Positions 38,522 through 51,014 of a stretch of 64,000 nucleotides of DNA are shown in pieces. Position numbers and translations under genes: made by a program. The notes under the pieces were generated by a model. The model was not told the DNA's origin and ran no database searches. It saw only the letters and a program-made list of their open reading frames with translations. The number at the start of each line of letters is the position of its first letter. Positions within the stretch are counted from its first letter, which is position 1. Origin of the DNA: Thunnus maccoyii (Eukaryota; Chordata; Actinopteri; Scombriformes; Scombridae); assembly GCF_910596095.1 (NCBI RefSeq), contig NC_056542.1, positions 26,958,957-27,022,956 of the forward strand, read 5' to 3'.

Positions 38522-40538
38522 AACAACTTGAAAAATGGTGAATCCATCCTTTAAATATCTTACATAGCTTGGTCTGCCACTGGTTCAAAATGTTTCATTC
38601 AGTTCAGTACAAAACCATATGCACTTTTTTAAAAGCTTAGGAGCTCAGCAAGCACATAACTGCAACATATTTCATATTTATCACATCATTGCTGTTACAC
38701 TGACATATAAATGCACACAACCCAAAACATATAACCTACAACAAACCAAAAAATCAATGAAACTAACTATCGTTTGCAAAGCAAACTTGATTAGATGTCC
38801 CAGGTGATCTATTACACTGAATTATGCAATTGAAAATACTAATTTGGTGGGGCAAAATCACTCTCTGATCCAAGTAATCTAAAAACTATGGCATCCACCT
38901 GGACAAAGATAATCTTCTGCCACAATACTGATTGAAAGCTAAAGGCTAGAAGACTATTTCTTACCAAAAAAAATGTTTTATATGAGACAAAAAGCTGAAT
39001 GCTGTTGGCAGCAGCCTCTGAGGGAGACAAAAATGGGAATCTACCCGCATTGATTACCAGATAACCAGTGAAGCAACACACAGCTCACAGAATTATTGCT
39101 GACCCAGAGATACAGTCTGCTTGAGTGATCATGAAAGGATGGAAAGGTAGTGTAACCTGGGTGACCAGACCTTTAAAAAGGTGGCATTGGGGCATACATC
39201 ACCCCAGTTACAGACTTTTTTCTGTTAGATATATGATGTGATATTAATGTTGTTGTTTTGCAGCTTTGGCTTTGCTTTTTGTTGGTATTTTGCTGGAAAA
39301 AAAAGTCATAAGTCACTCTTCTTTTGCCGCCTGCAGCAGGTCTCTTTCTTTTGTTGCCGTGCTCCTCCATAAACCTGCCTCAGTATGGTGCTGCCACCAC
39401 TTAATTCACAACGGACATGGTGCATTTCCAGTGCTGCACAGTGTTTGGCTTACACAGAAAGTAATTAGAGGTAATGTGAGTATTTTCAACAGTTGGCACT
39501 CTCCCATTAATGAAGTTGGCTGACCTGAAGAAGCAGCTATAATTTCACATAATGCCACATCACCGAGCCCAGACTGAGACCACATATCCTGCTGCATCCA
39601 ATTTCTTATCCATCATTTTCATTTGGATATTTTTCATTATTTACTGATGAGAATTTTATTTAAAATTTTTACCAGAAGTCGTGTTTGTTATTTGGCCAGT
39701 TTAACAATTGTTCAACTGACACTTTAATGCTGTTGTGATCCAGATGGTGATTATGCACGACGGGAAACCTTCACCCTTGTAATTACGCACTTCTTGCATC
39801 CATTTGGATAACAGGTGTGGATTTCAGGATACATGGAGACTTGTCAGCTTTGGTCTGATGTACAACAACCTTTCCCATTTATGGTCGGCAGAAACCTTCT
39901 GGCTGCTTGAATTTTTTTTGCATTATTTTAAAACAAAACAGATTGCTGTGATTTGTGTTTATATTGTCTATTTATCGTCTTTCTGGATGTCACAGTAACC
40001 GGTGACCATACTCACTCTAATACCTTCAGACATGTCTCATATAAACTTATAGATTCTATTTCCATACTTCTTGAAAAGTGGAGAAAACAGAGTATGTTTG
40101 TATGATTTTCTGATCCAAGGTTTGTCCCCCAAAATCTGAAATTAAGTCTATGCCCTTGGACTTCAATCATATCATCAGTTCTCCAATTTACTTAGTAATC
40201 CTCATCAGTCCTTTAGATGTAATAATTAGATATAAATTTTTCCTTTAAATTTGTATGTAAAACACCATTTTCCAAAAGTACTAGCCTTCTCTGTTGAGTA
40301 TCGAGTTTGATGTTTTCTCAAGCATGTCATATACTTTTAAAAAAGTAGGATGTTGTTGCTTTGGGAACATGTAAAACCATAGACATTGTGGGGAAATGAC
40401 GTGGCCTTCAATGATTTTAGTGGTTAAAAACAGTCTTGCAAATATTGTTATTACACAACTTATCAAGTATGGATGATCAGAGAGACTCCCTTCACACGTT
40501 TACTAATGGCTGATGCCTTAGATATGTGTCAGGTGGTT

Positions 40539-40563
40539 CATGGTGATGGTGATGGTGATGGGG
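40539..40563. repeat. Short GATGGT tandem array
   Basis: TGGTGATGGTGATGGTGATGG, about three and a half units of six bases. Confidence 0.8.
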
Positions 40564-41239
40564 TGAGAAGGTGTTGTCTTTTCTTTCTTTCTTTTGTTCT
40601 CCAGCAAGTCTAAGAATCTCCACACATAGCACTTACAGGAGTAGCACGGTATAGGACTGCATTTGGAAATATATATAACACTTCATTCAACCCCATTTCA
40701 AATAAACACATATTACTGAGTGCGTTTGCGTCAGTCAGAGCACATTTGGAATTACATATAAGTTACATAACTGTGCTTATGAGTAGTCTCTGAACAACCA
40801 TCTATACACACTGTAGTCCCTGCATGGAAAACTACATACACTGCTGACCACCCACTGGAAAGGAAAATGTTTATAGTTAGTTCAATTCTTGCACTTTCTG
40901 AAATTGAATCAGCCTTACATTTTGTCAGAAAATGAATCATTATATTAACAAAACCAAAAAAGGCATCATTTTTAATGTAGGACCACCTACATACTTGCCT
41001 CAGCTGATACAGATCCCCAAAGATGAACCAATGACTACAGTACAGAGGCAGTACACGCAATATTTCCTGATAATTACAAGTGGAAAAACACATCATGGCT
41101 GGTGACACACCCAGTTATTACTTATTTCTGAAATAAAAGAATATAAAAACAAGAGGAAAACATCAACAGAATGTGTTCGTGTGAAGACTGATAATGATAA
41201 TGAGACCACACTCACTCTGTTACTGAACTGATTTAGATT

Positions 41240-41620
41240 TGATCCATTAACCAACACTGCCGCCGTGTGGCGTCACAGAGTACTGCGTCTGGTGAAGGCG
41301 TAGGAACCATTGTACCAGCCAATGTTTCCTGTCGGAATCCAATATCGGACGTTAAAATCAAAAGCGCAGCCGCTCTTTTCAGTAGCAACGTATCGGCCAT
41401 AATTTTGAAGCTAATTTGCTTTAAAACGTAGATCAAACGTAGAGTTTAGCTCATAGAATTGGCGGATTTTGTGACGTTCGGTCCAAATATGTCCGCTGCG
41501 TCGTTACAGGCAGCTGACGTTTACTCATCCTAACTTTTTCATGTGCGCCACAGAAGAGTCTGCAGACGTCTGTGGTAATAACGTTACTGAAGACCCCGAA
41601 CTTCTTCCTTCTCAAGCGTG
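41240..41620 (+). promoter_or_regulatory. eny2: Likely eny2 promoter and non-coding first exon
   Basis: This is locally the most CpG-dense part of the neighbourhood. It contains an inverted CCAAT-type site (AGCCAATG near 41315), GTGACGTTC near 41472 and CTGACGTTT near 41515 (CRE-like), with no clear TATA box, as expected of a housekeeping promoter. A donor-like GCGT|GTAAAT at 41620 could end a 5' UTR exon that splices to the acceptor at 41850, just before the start codon. The transcription start is inferred, not seen. Confidence 0.45.
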
Positions 41621-41860
41621 TAAATTTGAACAAATTTTTACAAATTTAGCAAATGAAGCCCTGAAGTAACTGTTACTAACGTCATTGTGTGCTGTATACT
41701 ATACACTGTATAGCATTTCAGCGTTGACAGTATTAGCAGCAGCCAGTTGTTGATGACAGTTAAACATTGTGGGGTTTTTTTAACTTTGCAGCGCCAGCTT
41801 GACTCAAGATTGAAAGTCTAAACACGATGTGGCATTTTCTCTCCTCACAGGTAAAATAAT

Positions 41861-41928
41861 ATGAGCAAAGAGTCCAGAATGAGGGCAACAGTGAACCAGA
41901 AGCTGACAGAGATGGGTGAGCGAGAGAG
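41861..41928 (+). CDS. eny2: eny2 coding exon 1
   Basis: The exon itself begins at 41851 after the acceptor CTCCTCACAG; ten untranslated bases precede the ATG. It ends at GAGAG|GTGAGA after two bases of an arginine codon. Confidence 0.95.
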
Positions 41929-44900
41929 GTGAGATATGATATCACAAGTAAGCTAGTTGGTAATGTTAACATTGTCGTTAGTTATTGTGGCAGACGTGAA
42001 GACATCGTTTTTTATAGCTAATTACGTTTTCAGTGACTTATTATTGTGTGTCTGACTTAAAGGGAAACTTTTGTATTTTTCAACCTGCACCCTATTTTCC
42101 CATTTTGTGTCTAAGTGACTAATGGGGACAACAGTTGATGAAATGGGGCCAGTATTGGGCTGCAATATAATACTGTGGGGCAACAGCACCTCGTCAATGT
42201 ACGTCCACTAAAGTGCTTGTTTTTACCACTGACAGGCTCAGATTGTTATTCTAAGTGTCTGACAACATTATGGAAAGGACCATACAGAGAAATAAATCTT
42301 TTTCTTTACCTTTTGCTTAATCTGGTCTGATTGTTGTTGTGTCTGACCAAGTCTTGCTCAAGAAGTCTCGTTCTGAAAGCAGTTGAGTTGTTGAAATCAG
42401 CTAAATATTCAGCCATGACAGAGATGGAGAGAAGAGTGCCGGGAATAGTTTGTTGTGTTGGACTACAGAAAGTGTAGCATAGTGTTAACTAAAAGATTTT
42501 CAAAGTCAGCCATTGAGCTCTCACTCAATACTAAACCAATTTCAAAAACTGTCGTCCCCATTAGTTACTTAGATATAAAAAGGGTCCAGGTTGAAAAATA
42601 CTGAAGTGTCTCTTTAAGTCAGGCATGGGTAATGACATATTCTCTATTCTTCATCAAATGTTGGTTAAAGTCATGCAATAACACATCTCTATGGCATTGT
42701 CCAGAATCTGTTTTTCTTCTTGCTCCTACAGTTGAATGTTTGAGCTTCACTGTGCAGATTTTGACACTAAAAGGCTGTTTTCACATTCATCTGCTGAAGG
42801 TGGAAAGTTTCTCTGTGTTCACTGAAAATCCAATCTGAAGGGGTGGGCCTGTGAGCATGACTTATGTTATCACAACTAGTTTGGAGCCAATCCTGGTCCA
42901 GTATTCAACTTACACAAGTGTGATGTGGAAACTTGAAGCCTACAGTGCACAAACACTGAAAATGGACTTTACTGTGAAGTCGGAGACATTTTGTGTCCAA
43001 CAGTTAAACTTCAGAGATGAAGTATGTTTGCATATTCATAGATTATGGGATTTTTAATGAGGGAGAAGGAGAAGATGTCATTTTAATTATTATTAAGATA
43101 ATTTAACTTTTTTTGTGGAAAAAACAGATGAGACACAAATTATTATTCAAACTAGAGTATTTTACATACAGTGGGGTCCAAAAGTCTGAGATCATTACAT
43201 ACTTTTCTTTTTCATTACAAATGATAATATCAGCTTAACAACTTGAGTGAAAAGTTGAATCTTTGAAATGAATTTCAGAATATCTTAGTATTTGGTATGT
43301 CCCCCTTTTGCTTTAATGACAGCATGCTCTCGAGCCGGCATGAACTCCACAAGTTTGTGCAAAACCTGATGACCCATGTTATCCCAGCAGGATCTGACAG
43401 TGTTCCAAAGAGGTTCTTCTGATGTCACTGAAGGCTCGGCTTTCTCAGGCTTCAAGTGCCCCTATAAATGTTCAATGGGGTTGAGGTCAGGTGACTGTGG
43501 AGAAAAGTCCATGACAGTCAGAACTCCTTGGTCTTCTTTGGTCTTTAAGTAGTTCTTGTAAAGTTTTGAGCTGTGTTTGGGGTCATTATCCTGCTGCAGT
43601 ATGAATCCTTCTCCACAATGATGCAAACCAGAGGGTACAGCATGTCTCTGAAGAGTGGAGTGCTACTTCTCCTTGGTCAGGGTGGAGTCAGTTCGGTGCA
43701 GGTGTCCAACTCCACAGTAGGCAAAACATCCCCAGACTTGAATATTCCCACCACCGTGTTTCACTGTGGGTTTGATACACTGCAGTATCATTCTCTCTCC
43801 AGTTCATCTCCTTACATACACCCTTCTGTTACTGCCATAAATCTCAAACTTGGATTCATCAGTAAATAGGACTTTTTTTTTTCCAGTCACCCACTGGCAA
43901 ATGCTAGTATTCCTTAGCCCACCCCGAGTGTTTGGCTTTATTTTCCCTCCTGAGAAGTGGTTTAGAAACTGCTACTCATCCTCTGAGACCACACAGACAG
44001 CCTTCTTTTGATGGTACTTTTGCTGATTGGAGTCTTGTGTTCTTTATTTTACAAATTCCGTATCTGTGATGAAGTTGCTTTTCTATCTCTCAGGGAACTA
44101 AGCTTGATGTATTGATCTTCTGATGGTGATGATGTGGTCGCTTTTGGTCTGCCTGATCGTGCTTTGGATCCAACTGATCCAGTTTCTTCAAAGTGTTTTA
44201 GAGTCTCACGCACTGCCCCCTTAAAAACCTTGAGTAAAGCTATGATTTGATGCTGAGAAAGCCCCTCTTTGCTTAGAATAACAATTGACTTTGACACTTT
44301 TACTTAGTTCTGATGCCATGTTTCCCACTATCACAGTGCTACTTAGTAAGCAATGATCTTCTGGAAACTTGAGGCACAGCCATATTTATAACAGTGACTG
44401 CAAGTTGAGTTACTTTAGCAAGTCTCTGATGAGAAGATCAAATCCACGCCTGAGTGTTTCAAAGGAAGGGATGCAACTCAACGAAACCTGACCTTTTGTA
44501 CAAAGGAGTTAAGTTGGTCAGTGCCACAAATTAGCTTAAATTTGATTGCTGACCTAGAATAGTGCAGTATCTTAAATATTTCCTCTTCATTTTATATGTC
44601 ATACCTTGTGCTTTTAAATGTTTCTGAATCCTCAAACTTTCTGATTATTTTCAAGTTTATGTGAAAATATTAGAGATTTTCAATGTGGTCTCAAACTTTT
44701 TGACCCCACTGTACATCTTAAAATATGTCTGGAGGGGATCTTTAACAATTACTTCACTTGTTACTTTTTAAGTTAAACGTGAGAATAAACTGACTTAGCA
44801 TATTGCATGAATACTGAAAATATAAATATTCAAATATATACAGGGAAGATGTCTTTCTACTCTGTCACTTTTCAATATCTCAATAGTGTACATGTATTGC

Positions 44901-46570
44901 TTGATATTCTCATCACATTGAGTAAGACGGAGAGATTGCCAGCTGTTAAAGGGCAAAAACGTGCCTGCTATGTTCAACAGGCAGGAACTATACTCATACT
45001 GAACTGATATAGCTACTCCAAACTATGAGGAAGATGGCTGCTCCATCACATATTCTTTTATCTAACTTGCACAGAAGTATTGTTCCTCAAAAATTAAATA
45101 GGACACAGTGATATTGTCAACATAACAGAGAGAATGTCATTTCTCAGGACCAAATGATGTTGCAATCAAGACCAAGATGTTGCCAGCTGTTAACGTAATT
45201 AGCGTGAGACAGAAACGTGCTAGCTGTATTCTCATATGTCCTTGCATCTTGTTGACAGACTGAAGGAGTTACTGAGAGCTAAGCTCACTGAGTGTGGATG
45301 GAAGGACCAGATGAAGGCTCACTGCAAAGGTAAACACAACAGCACTGTTGAGCAGATTGAAGGTTAGCATAACTTGTACCTGCTGAGGAAAGATGCCACT
45401 GCTAGTACTTCATTAAGAAACTTTATCTTCTTGAACTGGTCGTTGGAGTTCTCAAAAGCACAAAAAATAAAAATGACCCCAACATTATCAAAACATCAGA
45501 GTATTTGTTACAACAGTCACACAATTGCGCTATATGTCCAAAAGCAATGGCAGCCCAAAGGTTTTCTTGGGTTGCCATTAAAATCATGAAAAAGCACTGC
45601 CCCGGAAATGAGCAAAACAGTCTTTTAAATTGCTTGGAGATAAAAAAAAAAGTAGAAAATTAGAACATAATAAGCACTGTATATATGTATTTGACTGTTG
45701 AAACTGAAGTGTTTTACTAAAGAGTTCTGCTAGGGAGCTGACATTATGTTGCACAAGCTGCTTGGAGTCATTTCTGTGGCTTTTTATTTGGACCTTTGAA
45801 AAGCCAAATCACTTTGAATTCAGTTAGTGTGAGAGGAATGACATAGTTGTGTCTACTTGCTTTGTTTTGTTAAGACTGTTGTGAGGGTAACGTTTCCGCA
45901 CTGATGTTTTGTTTTTCTCCATGTTACTGCTTCCATCATCGTCCTCTCTTTGATTAGTTATTTAACTCATTGTGATGAGTTAAAAAATGGTAAAATATCA
46001 TCTACATTTCTTTGCAGAAGTCATCAAAGACAAAGGCTTGGAGCATGTCACTGTGGAGGACCTGGTTGTAGAGATTACTCCTAAAGGAAGAGGTAACTCA
46101 ACTTAACTAACTGGAAAAAATTCATGGTATAACTCATGTAATATAAAACTATCACTCGTGTGACTTGGCAGCTGTCCTCGTTTTTACCAGCACCCATAGT
46201 GATTTATAAAAGGAAAAAAACACACTAAAAGTCTTAACACCACCCTAAAACATAACACTGTTAAATACATGTTAATCACAGTTACTTGCATTGCATTCAG
46301 TTGTTTGGTGTTGCACACTCAAATACAGCGAGAGCCTTGCTTTAGAGTGATCATTTTCCCTCCATAATTGAAGATGCAGAGGTGCCAGATAATGCGGTCA
46401 TGGCGTGTTATGTTTCTAGTACGGGGATGTGCAAACACAGAAGTTTACTTACTGCATTGTAGCTGTCACAATCACGGATTTCTTCTTCTCTTGCAGCTTT
46501 GGTGCCAGACAGCGTCAAGAAAGAGCTTCTACAGAGAATAAGAGCATTCTTAGCTCAGCATGCCACATAA
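41861..46570 (+). CDS. eny2: ENY2, SAGA/TREX-2 subunit (four coding exons)
   Basis: Joining 41861-41928, 45259-45329, 46018-46092 and 46497-46570 gives 95 residues, about the usual ENY2 length. It reads [20 protein letters not shown] at the N-terminus, then [37 protein letters not shown] and [20 protein letters not shown], a close match to vertebrate ENY2. All junctions are GT-AG and keep the frame; the R codon AG|A, the E codon G|AA and the A codon G|CT are each split by an intron. ENY2 is a small all-helical nuclear protein. In SAGA it helps hold the H2B deubiquitinase module together, and in TREX-2 it binds the GANP scaffold and links transcription to mRNA export at nuclear pores. The start is the first ATG after the exon's acceptor (41850), in good agreement with the family N-terminus. 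In tetrapods NUDCD1 sits head to head with ENY2; I saw no NUDCD1 exon upstream here. Confidence 0.97.
42057..42617. mobile_element. Non-autonomous DNA element in eny2 intron
   Basis: Inverted ends of about 75 bp: TTAAAGGGAAACTTTTGTAT, CTAATGGGGACAACAGTT on the left and AACTGTCGTCCCCATTAG, AATACTGAAGTGTCTCTTTAA on the right. No transposase frame. Flanks (TGTCTGAC and GTCAGGCA) do not give a clean duplication. Confidence 0.65.
42645..43065 (+). repeat. ~400-bp dispersed repeat, copy 1 of 2 in the window
   Basis: Shares its full length with 60185-60560 in the opposite orientation: both contain TGTTTGAGCTTCACTGTGCA, GGCTGTTTTCACATT, GAAAGTTTCTCTGTG and AAACTTGAAGCC or their complements. An open frame across it exists in both copies only by chance. 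Class unknown. Confidence 0.7.
43169..44711 (-). mobile_element. Degenerate Tc1-like transposon
   Basis: The ends are inverted, CAGTGGGGTCCAAAAGTCTG at the left and AACTTTTTGACCCCACTG at the right, and are flanked by TA (43167-43168, 44712-44713). The transposase runs on the minus strand: an N-terminal helix-turn-helix block ([34 protein letters not shown]) at 44297-44049, then after several stops and frame changes the catalytic-type FTDESKF near 43870 and SPDLNPIEH near 43480. Full-length at 1,543 bp but clearly inactive. It fills most of the first coding intron of eny2, antisense to it. Confidence 0.9.
44049..44297 (-). pseudogene. Tc1-like transposase, N-terminal part
   Basis: The 82-codon open part covers the paired-like helix-turn-helix that in intact Tc1-like transposases binds the terminal repeats, including the GRPK AT-hook-like linker. 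The frame ends RNL then stop; the rest of the protein is readable only in pieces towards 43.4 kb. The D of the first catalytic position is present in FTDES, but the frame is broken. Confidence 0.85.
45259..45329 (+). CDS. eny2: eny2 coding exon 2
   Basis: Acceptor GTTGACAG, donor CAAAG|GTAAAC. Encodes the best conserved ENY2 segment [20 protein letters not shown]. Confidence 0.97.
46018..46092 (+). CDS. eny2: eny2 coding exon 3
   Basis: Acceptor CTTTGCAG, donor AGAG|GTAACT. Encodes [20 protein letters not shown] followed by PKGR. Confidence 0.97.
46497..46570 (+). CDS. eny2: eny2 coding exon 4 with stop
   Basis: Acceptor CTCTTGCAG. Encodes [20 protein letters not shown] then HAT and TAA at 46568-46570. 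Confidence 0.97.
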
Positions 46571-46975
46571 TTTAGATTTACTTAGACCATCAGCCTATAC
46601 TGTCAAGATATAGAATATTTTATAATCAGGGTTCAAAATTAACTTTTTTGTCCACCAGCCAAATGGCTAAATGTTTCAATTTTACCAGCCACTCAATAGA
46701 TTACTATTGGTTTTTTGGCTAGTGAGTGAAGCAAATCTACCAGCCACATGCATATTATACAAGCATTTGGCTGGTGGCTGTTGCTAATTTTGTGCCCTGT
46801 TTATAATAAATTAATATACTTAAATTGTGAGATTTTCTTTTCATTTGAGATTTTGGCTGACACACTACACGCTTGGTTATTTGGTTGTGTGTTTTTACTG
46901 ATCCTGTGACTGCAGTTATTACATAAGTTTTGTAAATGTACTTGCACTGTTGAAATAAAGGTTTTGATCTGTTGG
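46571..46975 (+). other. eny2: eny2 3' UTR with poly(A) signal
   Basis: An AATAAA at 46954-46959 is followed by a GT-rich stretch (GGTTTTGATCTGTTGG), a good cleavage site layout. An earlier AATAAA at 46805 is also possible and would end the transcript just after the inserted hAT-type element. Confidence 0.6.
46627..46799. mobile_element. 173-bp hAT-type MITE with perfect 8-bp target duplication
   Basis: Ends CAGGGTTCAAAATTAAC and GCTAATTTTGTGCCCTG are inverted, with CAGGG/CCCTG termini as in hAT elements. TTTATAAT is present exactly on both sides (46619-46626, 46800-46807). The interior carries CCAGCCAAATGGCT and its inverse TTTGGCTGGTGGC. It lies in the eny2 3' UTR. Confidence 0.85.
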
Positions 46976-49900
46976 AACTGAGTGAACTGGGTTCAATTGA
47001 TTTCAAAACAAAGTTTGCATAATCCTGTCAGGATGTCTTGACAGGAGTTTCAAGAGTCTTGATGAAGTGCTGTATCCTGTCTAGTAGATGAAAATACAAA
47101 CGTGTTATCTGTCCTTTCCTGTACAAATAGCATAGTCATGCAACTGCAATGAAGAACTGTATTATATTTGAACTGAAGCTTTTACTGTTGTGGATTTCTT
47201 CCCATCGGTTTATAGCAGTTCTTGGTTTTCACTTAAGCAGGCGCACATGTAGTTGCTGATTGCATTTTGTACCACTGTGATGCAACCCATGAAATCAGTA
47301 CTTAAAAATATTAGATTAAATATTGAGCTAATACTGTGTCCATAAATAAAACCGTAGTCAAGTATTTGTACTGCAGCGGTTCTGAAAATGAGCCCCAGAG
47401 CCTCCCAGGAAGTCTTCATATAGTGTGGGAAACAGTTGGCATAATTCAATTTACACTCCTCTGGCATAAGTGTAAGAATGACTTATTATTCCAATTATAT
47501 TTTCACTCCAACTACACTTTAGACAGTTATGTAATTCAGTATAAAAGGTAGAAAATACAGTACATATTGATGGGACATGTTATGAAATGTGAAAAGTGTT
47601 TTTCCACTGCCCTTCCCATCTAAATAAGCAGCGTTTCCTCTAAGTTGTATGTGTAGTGTGTCCTTCCAGGTATCAACACAGCGGGTAGCTTCACATCTGG
47701 TGCTTCAAAGATGGAATCAAAACAAAGATGTGACAAATAAGAGCCTGAACTGAAATAGCTGACAGTAAAACTGTTGCTGTGAATTAGCATTATATTCCAA
47801 GAACCATGATCGTGTAATGACAAGGCTGGCACTGCTGTACTTCCCAGAATCACAGCATGTTCCCAACAGAGGAGAGCCGGGGGGGATGGAGAGAAGGAGA
47901 TCATGACAAGATAAACAGGAGTGACCCTGTTCACATGGAGAGGTGGATGCACCAGGGGACACGCTGCTTTCACCAAAACCGGTTGTCAGATTACTTCAAG
48001 GTCCTTGGTGCGTGGTATATGAAATGAACAAGTGCACAGACGTGTTCCAGTGGGAGAGGCACTGGGTTGACATGTCCAAAAAACATACTTAAACCATGGT
48101 GAGATGGAAAATCAAGGCTCTACGTGTCCTGATTGTCTAAGTGCATGTTTTTGCTTTGATGCTGTCGTGCAACTTCAATTTCCTCTCTATCAAGTCAATA
48201 AAACTGGGACTATTACAGGAATGTTTGGTCCTGAAGCCATCTTTGTTTCACATTTTTCCATCCTCATGCTGAACCACATCATTTTGTTTTGTTGAAAGGT
48301 CTCTATAGTTACACACGCAAAATACCTAATTGGTTATGGATTACATTTGGAGAGGCCATGAACCCGAAACAATGCACCCCTCGGCACGAGTTGCACATTA
48401 GTGGGTAGTGAGTGAGTCTGCACCGGTCACCCACCCAAGACAGAGAGCGTGTTTTCTTAGCCGAAGGACCTGCTGTGACATCAGCCCAGGTGACAACATG
48501 CTGATATACAGTGTTGCTGGGGAGGCCAAATGTAACGCACCCCTCCAACCCAGCACACACGCTCCTTTAATGGCCTACATCAATCCCCATGTTATCAGCA
48601 GATCTCCCCAGGCCCCCACATATAAAGGGGGTTCTGCGCACTGCAGCACACCGCAGACCAGCACTGGATAGAATTACCAGTGATGCAATTTATTATCATA
48701 CAGATTTTTATTTACTTTCTCACTCTCCGTTCTCAGCTTGTCTCCATCACTCAGGACCTGCACAGCTCTGCAGAGGAGCTGTACAGTAACCAGATGACTC
48801 TGCACATCATAAAAAAAGTTAGACGTAATAGTTGTGCAAATACAAGAGAAAACATGATTTTTTTTTTTTTTTTTAAATCCCGTTCTCCTATTCTTTGGCT
48901 CACTGTTGTACATCTTGGATGTGGCAGGCAGAGACGTAAACAAACCCAAAACAGCTGTTTTGATGATCACAGCAGCAGCTGATGGCGAGGAAGCATACAT
49001 CCTGTGAGGCAGCCTCTGAATGAACCAACATAAGTCAGGCAACAACAAAGGGAAAGAGTTTCCTTATTCCACCAAAGTCAATATCAAGCTGTGTCTGAGC
49101 AGCACGTAATGACATTTAAAAGAAAAAGACAAACATGTTGTGTGTGTGTCTCTGTGCTCTTGTGTGCATGTAGGTGTGCGCAGATATGTTCACCCCCCCT
49201 AGAATCGGATCATTTCAGCATGATAGCAGCTGTGTCAATAGCCATTGGAGCCAAAAGTGTGGCCCTGTATGCCGAGTCCCATAGGTGCTCTGAGGTCCTC
49301 TCTCTAGTGAGATTGGCAACATCCAAAGATCATAAACACCTCCCTTACTGTACAAACAACTGAAGAAAAGGCAGCGCAGGATGGAAACAGATGTCAGGAA
49401 CGTGGTCATATTATAAACAAATGTTGGGAAATGATGATGTTATACCACATTGCCTTATTTGGGGTAACAGTGCACCTGCTTCTGGGGATAATAGTTTAAG
49501 AAGTGTCCATGAAATACTGTATCTCGAGCCCCGCTCATATAACATTGATAGATAAATCTCTCCATGTTTACAACCATATATCTGACATTTCTAATTTACA
49601 AGACACAGCTATAGGCTGAGCTACAGTGTCTCATATATCTCTTCCTATCTTTTTTTTCATAATGGAAAGGGCACTGACATTGCATAAGCAGACAAAGGGT
49701 CAAAAAGGGTGTTTCAAAGCAAAAAAGGGGGCCATGTGCGCCTACAAATTCCCAAGACCCGGTGAACAGTTGGCCCTCTTTACTGTCAACATGTGTGAAT
49801 GCCATGCTCGATAAATTTCTCTTTGAATTCCCTCACTAGAATTTATGAGACATGCAACATGGGGTTGCAACTCGTTTGAAGCCTACACACTTGCAGCATT

Positions 49901-50389
49901 CGATGCCGTTTACATTCTCATTTTGAGGGGGGGGGGGGACAAAAAAAAGGAGAAACAGGGAGAAGTTGGCATGTAGCATCCTGCAGTGTAAAGAGTTTTA
50001 AATGCATTTACACTCTGTTGTGTCTCCTGGGAACTGTTTTCTGCACGCTAATGAGGCTGAGGAGCAAGTTTCATTCTGTTATTCCTGGCATCAACGCACC
50101 AGTCACAGGCATACCACTCGCACTCTCTTTTTTTCTCTCCTCCCTTTTCCCTCTCGGTAGCCCAGTGCAAATAATAAATAAGAGGAAATACATCATCCCT
50201 TTTTCAAGCCGAGAGCCAAGACCAGGTCTGCCAAAGTTAACACAAAGCAATCTTAGGTAATGATCAGCAAATGTGTATAAAGTTTCATAGAGCATGACTT
50301 CACATAATTCTTGTTTAGATCATGTAGGCTGGCTCCATCTCAACTGTGATGCTGCTGCTGTAGAAACCATGCATTCATATACACACATA

Positions 50390-50410
50390 CACACACACAC
50401 ACACACACAT
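50390..50410. repeat. Short CA microsatellite
   Basis: ACACACACACAC run, bordered by CATA variants. Confidence 0.85.
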
Positions 50411-50958
50411 ATGCACACACTGTTTTGATTCTCTCATCAGGCTTGTTTGTATCACGCTTAAAAGCAGCACTTCTGTTTTATAAGTGCTTGTAATTGATTT
50501 GATATAGTGTAACATTGTGGCAAGGATTAGCTACCAGTCATAAATTGTGGAATTTTAACAGAGGCATTGCTCATTCCCATTCATTCTGTGCACCAAAAAA
50601 AAAAAAACGTGTCAGATTTTCCATTCATTTGCAACAACGCAAATCGGTGGCTCCGATACGAAACATTTCATTATGGCTCAATTGATGAAAATGATTTGTT
50701 CAGTGTAAAAAAAAAAAGAAAGAAAACTTCATTGAGTTGTTTTAGTGCTCTACCTACAGCACAGCCAGCGTGCAGATGGAGAGCCGGGGGGTCTCTATGC
50801 AACAACACAGAGGAAAGAAGCGAAACACAATCCAGACATTGTTTACCCTGTTTCTGATGTAAAGGCCACTTACTGTCGTGTCCAATGCCTAACCCTTAAT
50901 TTGCTGCCCTAGCCTTTGAAGTGTGTGCATATTTCTGTTTCCTAACACTACCTTTCCC

Positions 50959-51011
<53 letters not shown>
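50959..51011. repeat. CT microsatellite
   Basis: About 50 bases of CT with one TTT interruption. The ERERER frame on the minus strand is its shadow. Confidence 0.95.

Positions 51012-51014
<3 letters not shown>

Noticed and set aside
41233..41436. Minus frame starting MADTLLLKR, as a possible NUDCD1 or other first exon
   Set aside because: Does not resemble NUDCD1 or any family I know, and lies in promoter-like DNA.
42632..43057. Two consecutive open frames in the eny2 intron
   Set aside because: The sequence is a dispersed repeat whose second copy at 60 kb is open in the same places only partly; no coding signature.
48379..48392. CGGCACGAG, resembling a cDNA-library adaptor
   Set aside because: A short chance match inside continuous genomic sequence; no other sign of cloning artefact.
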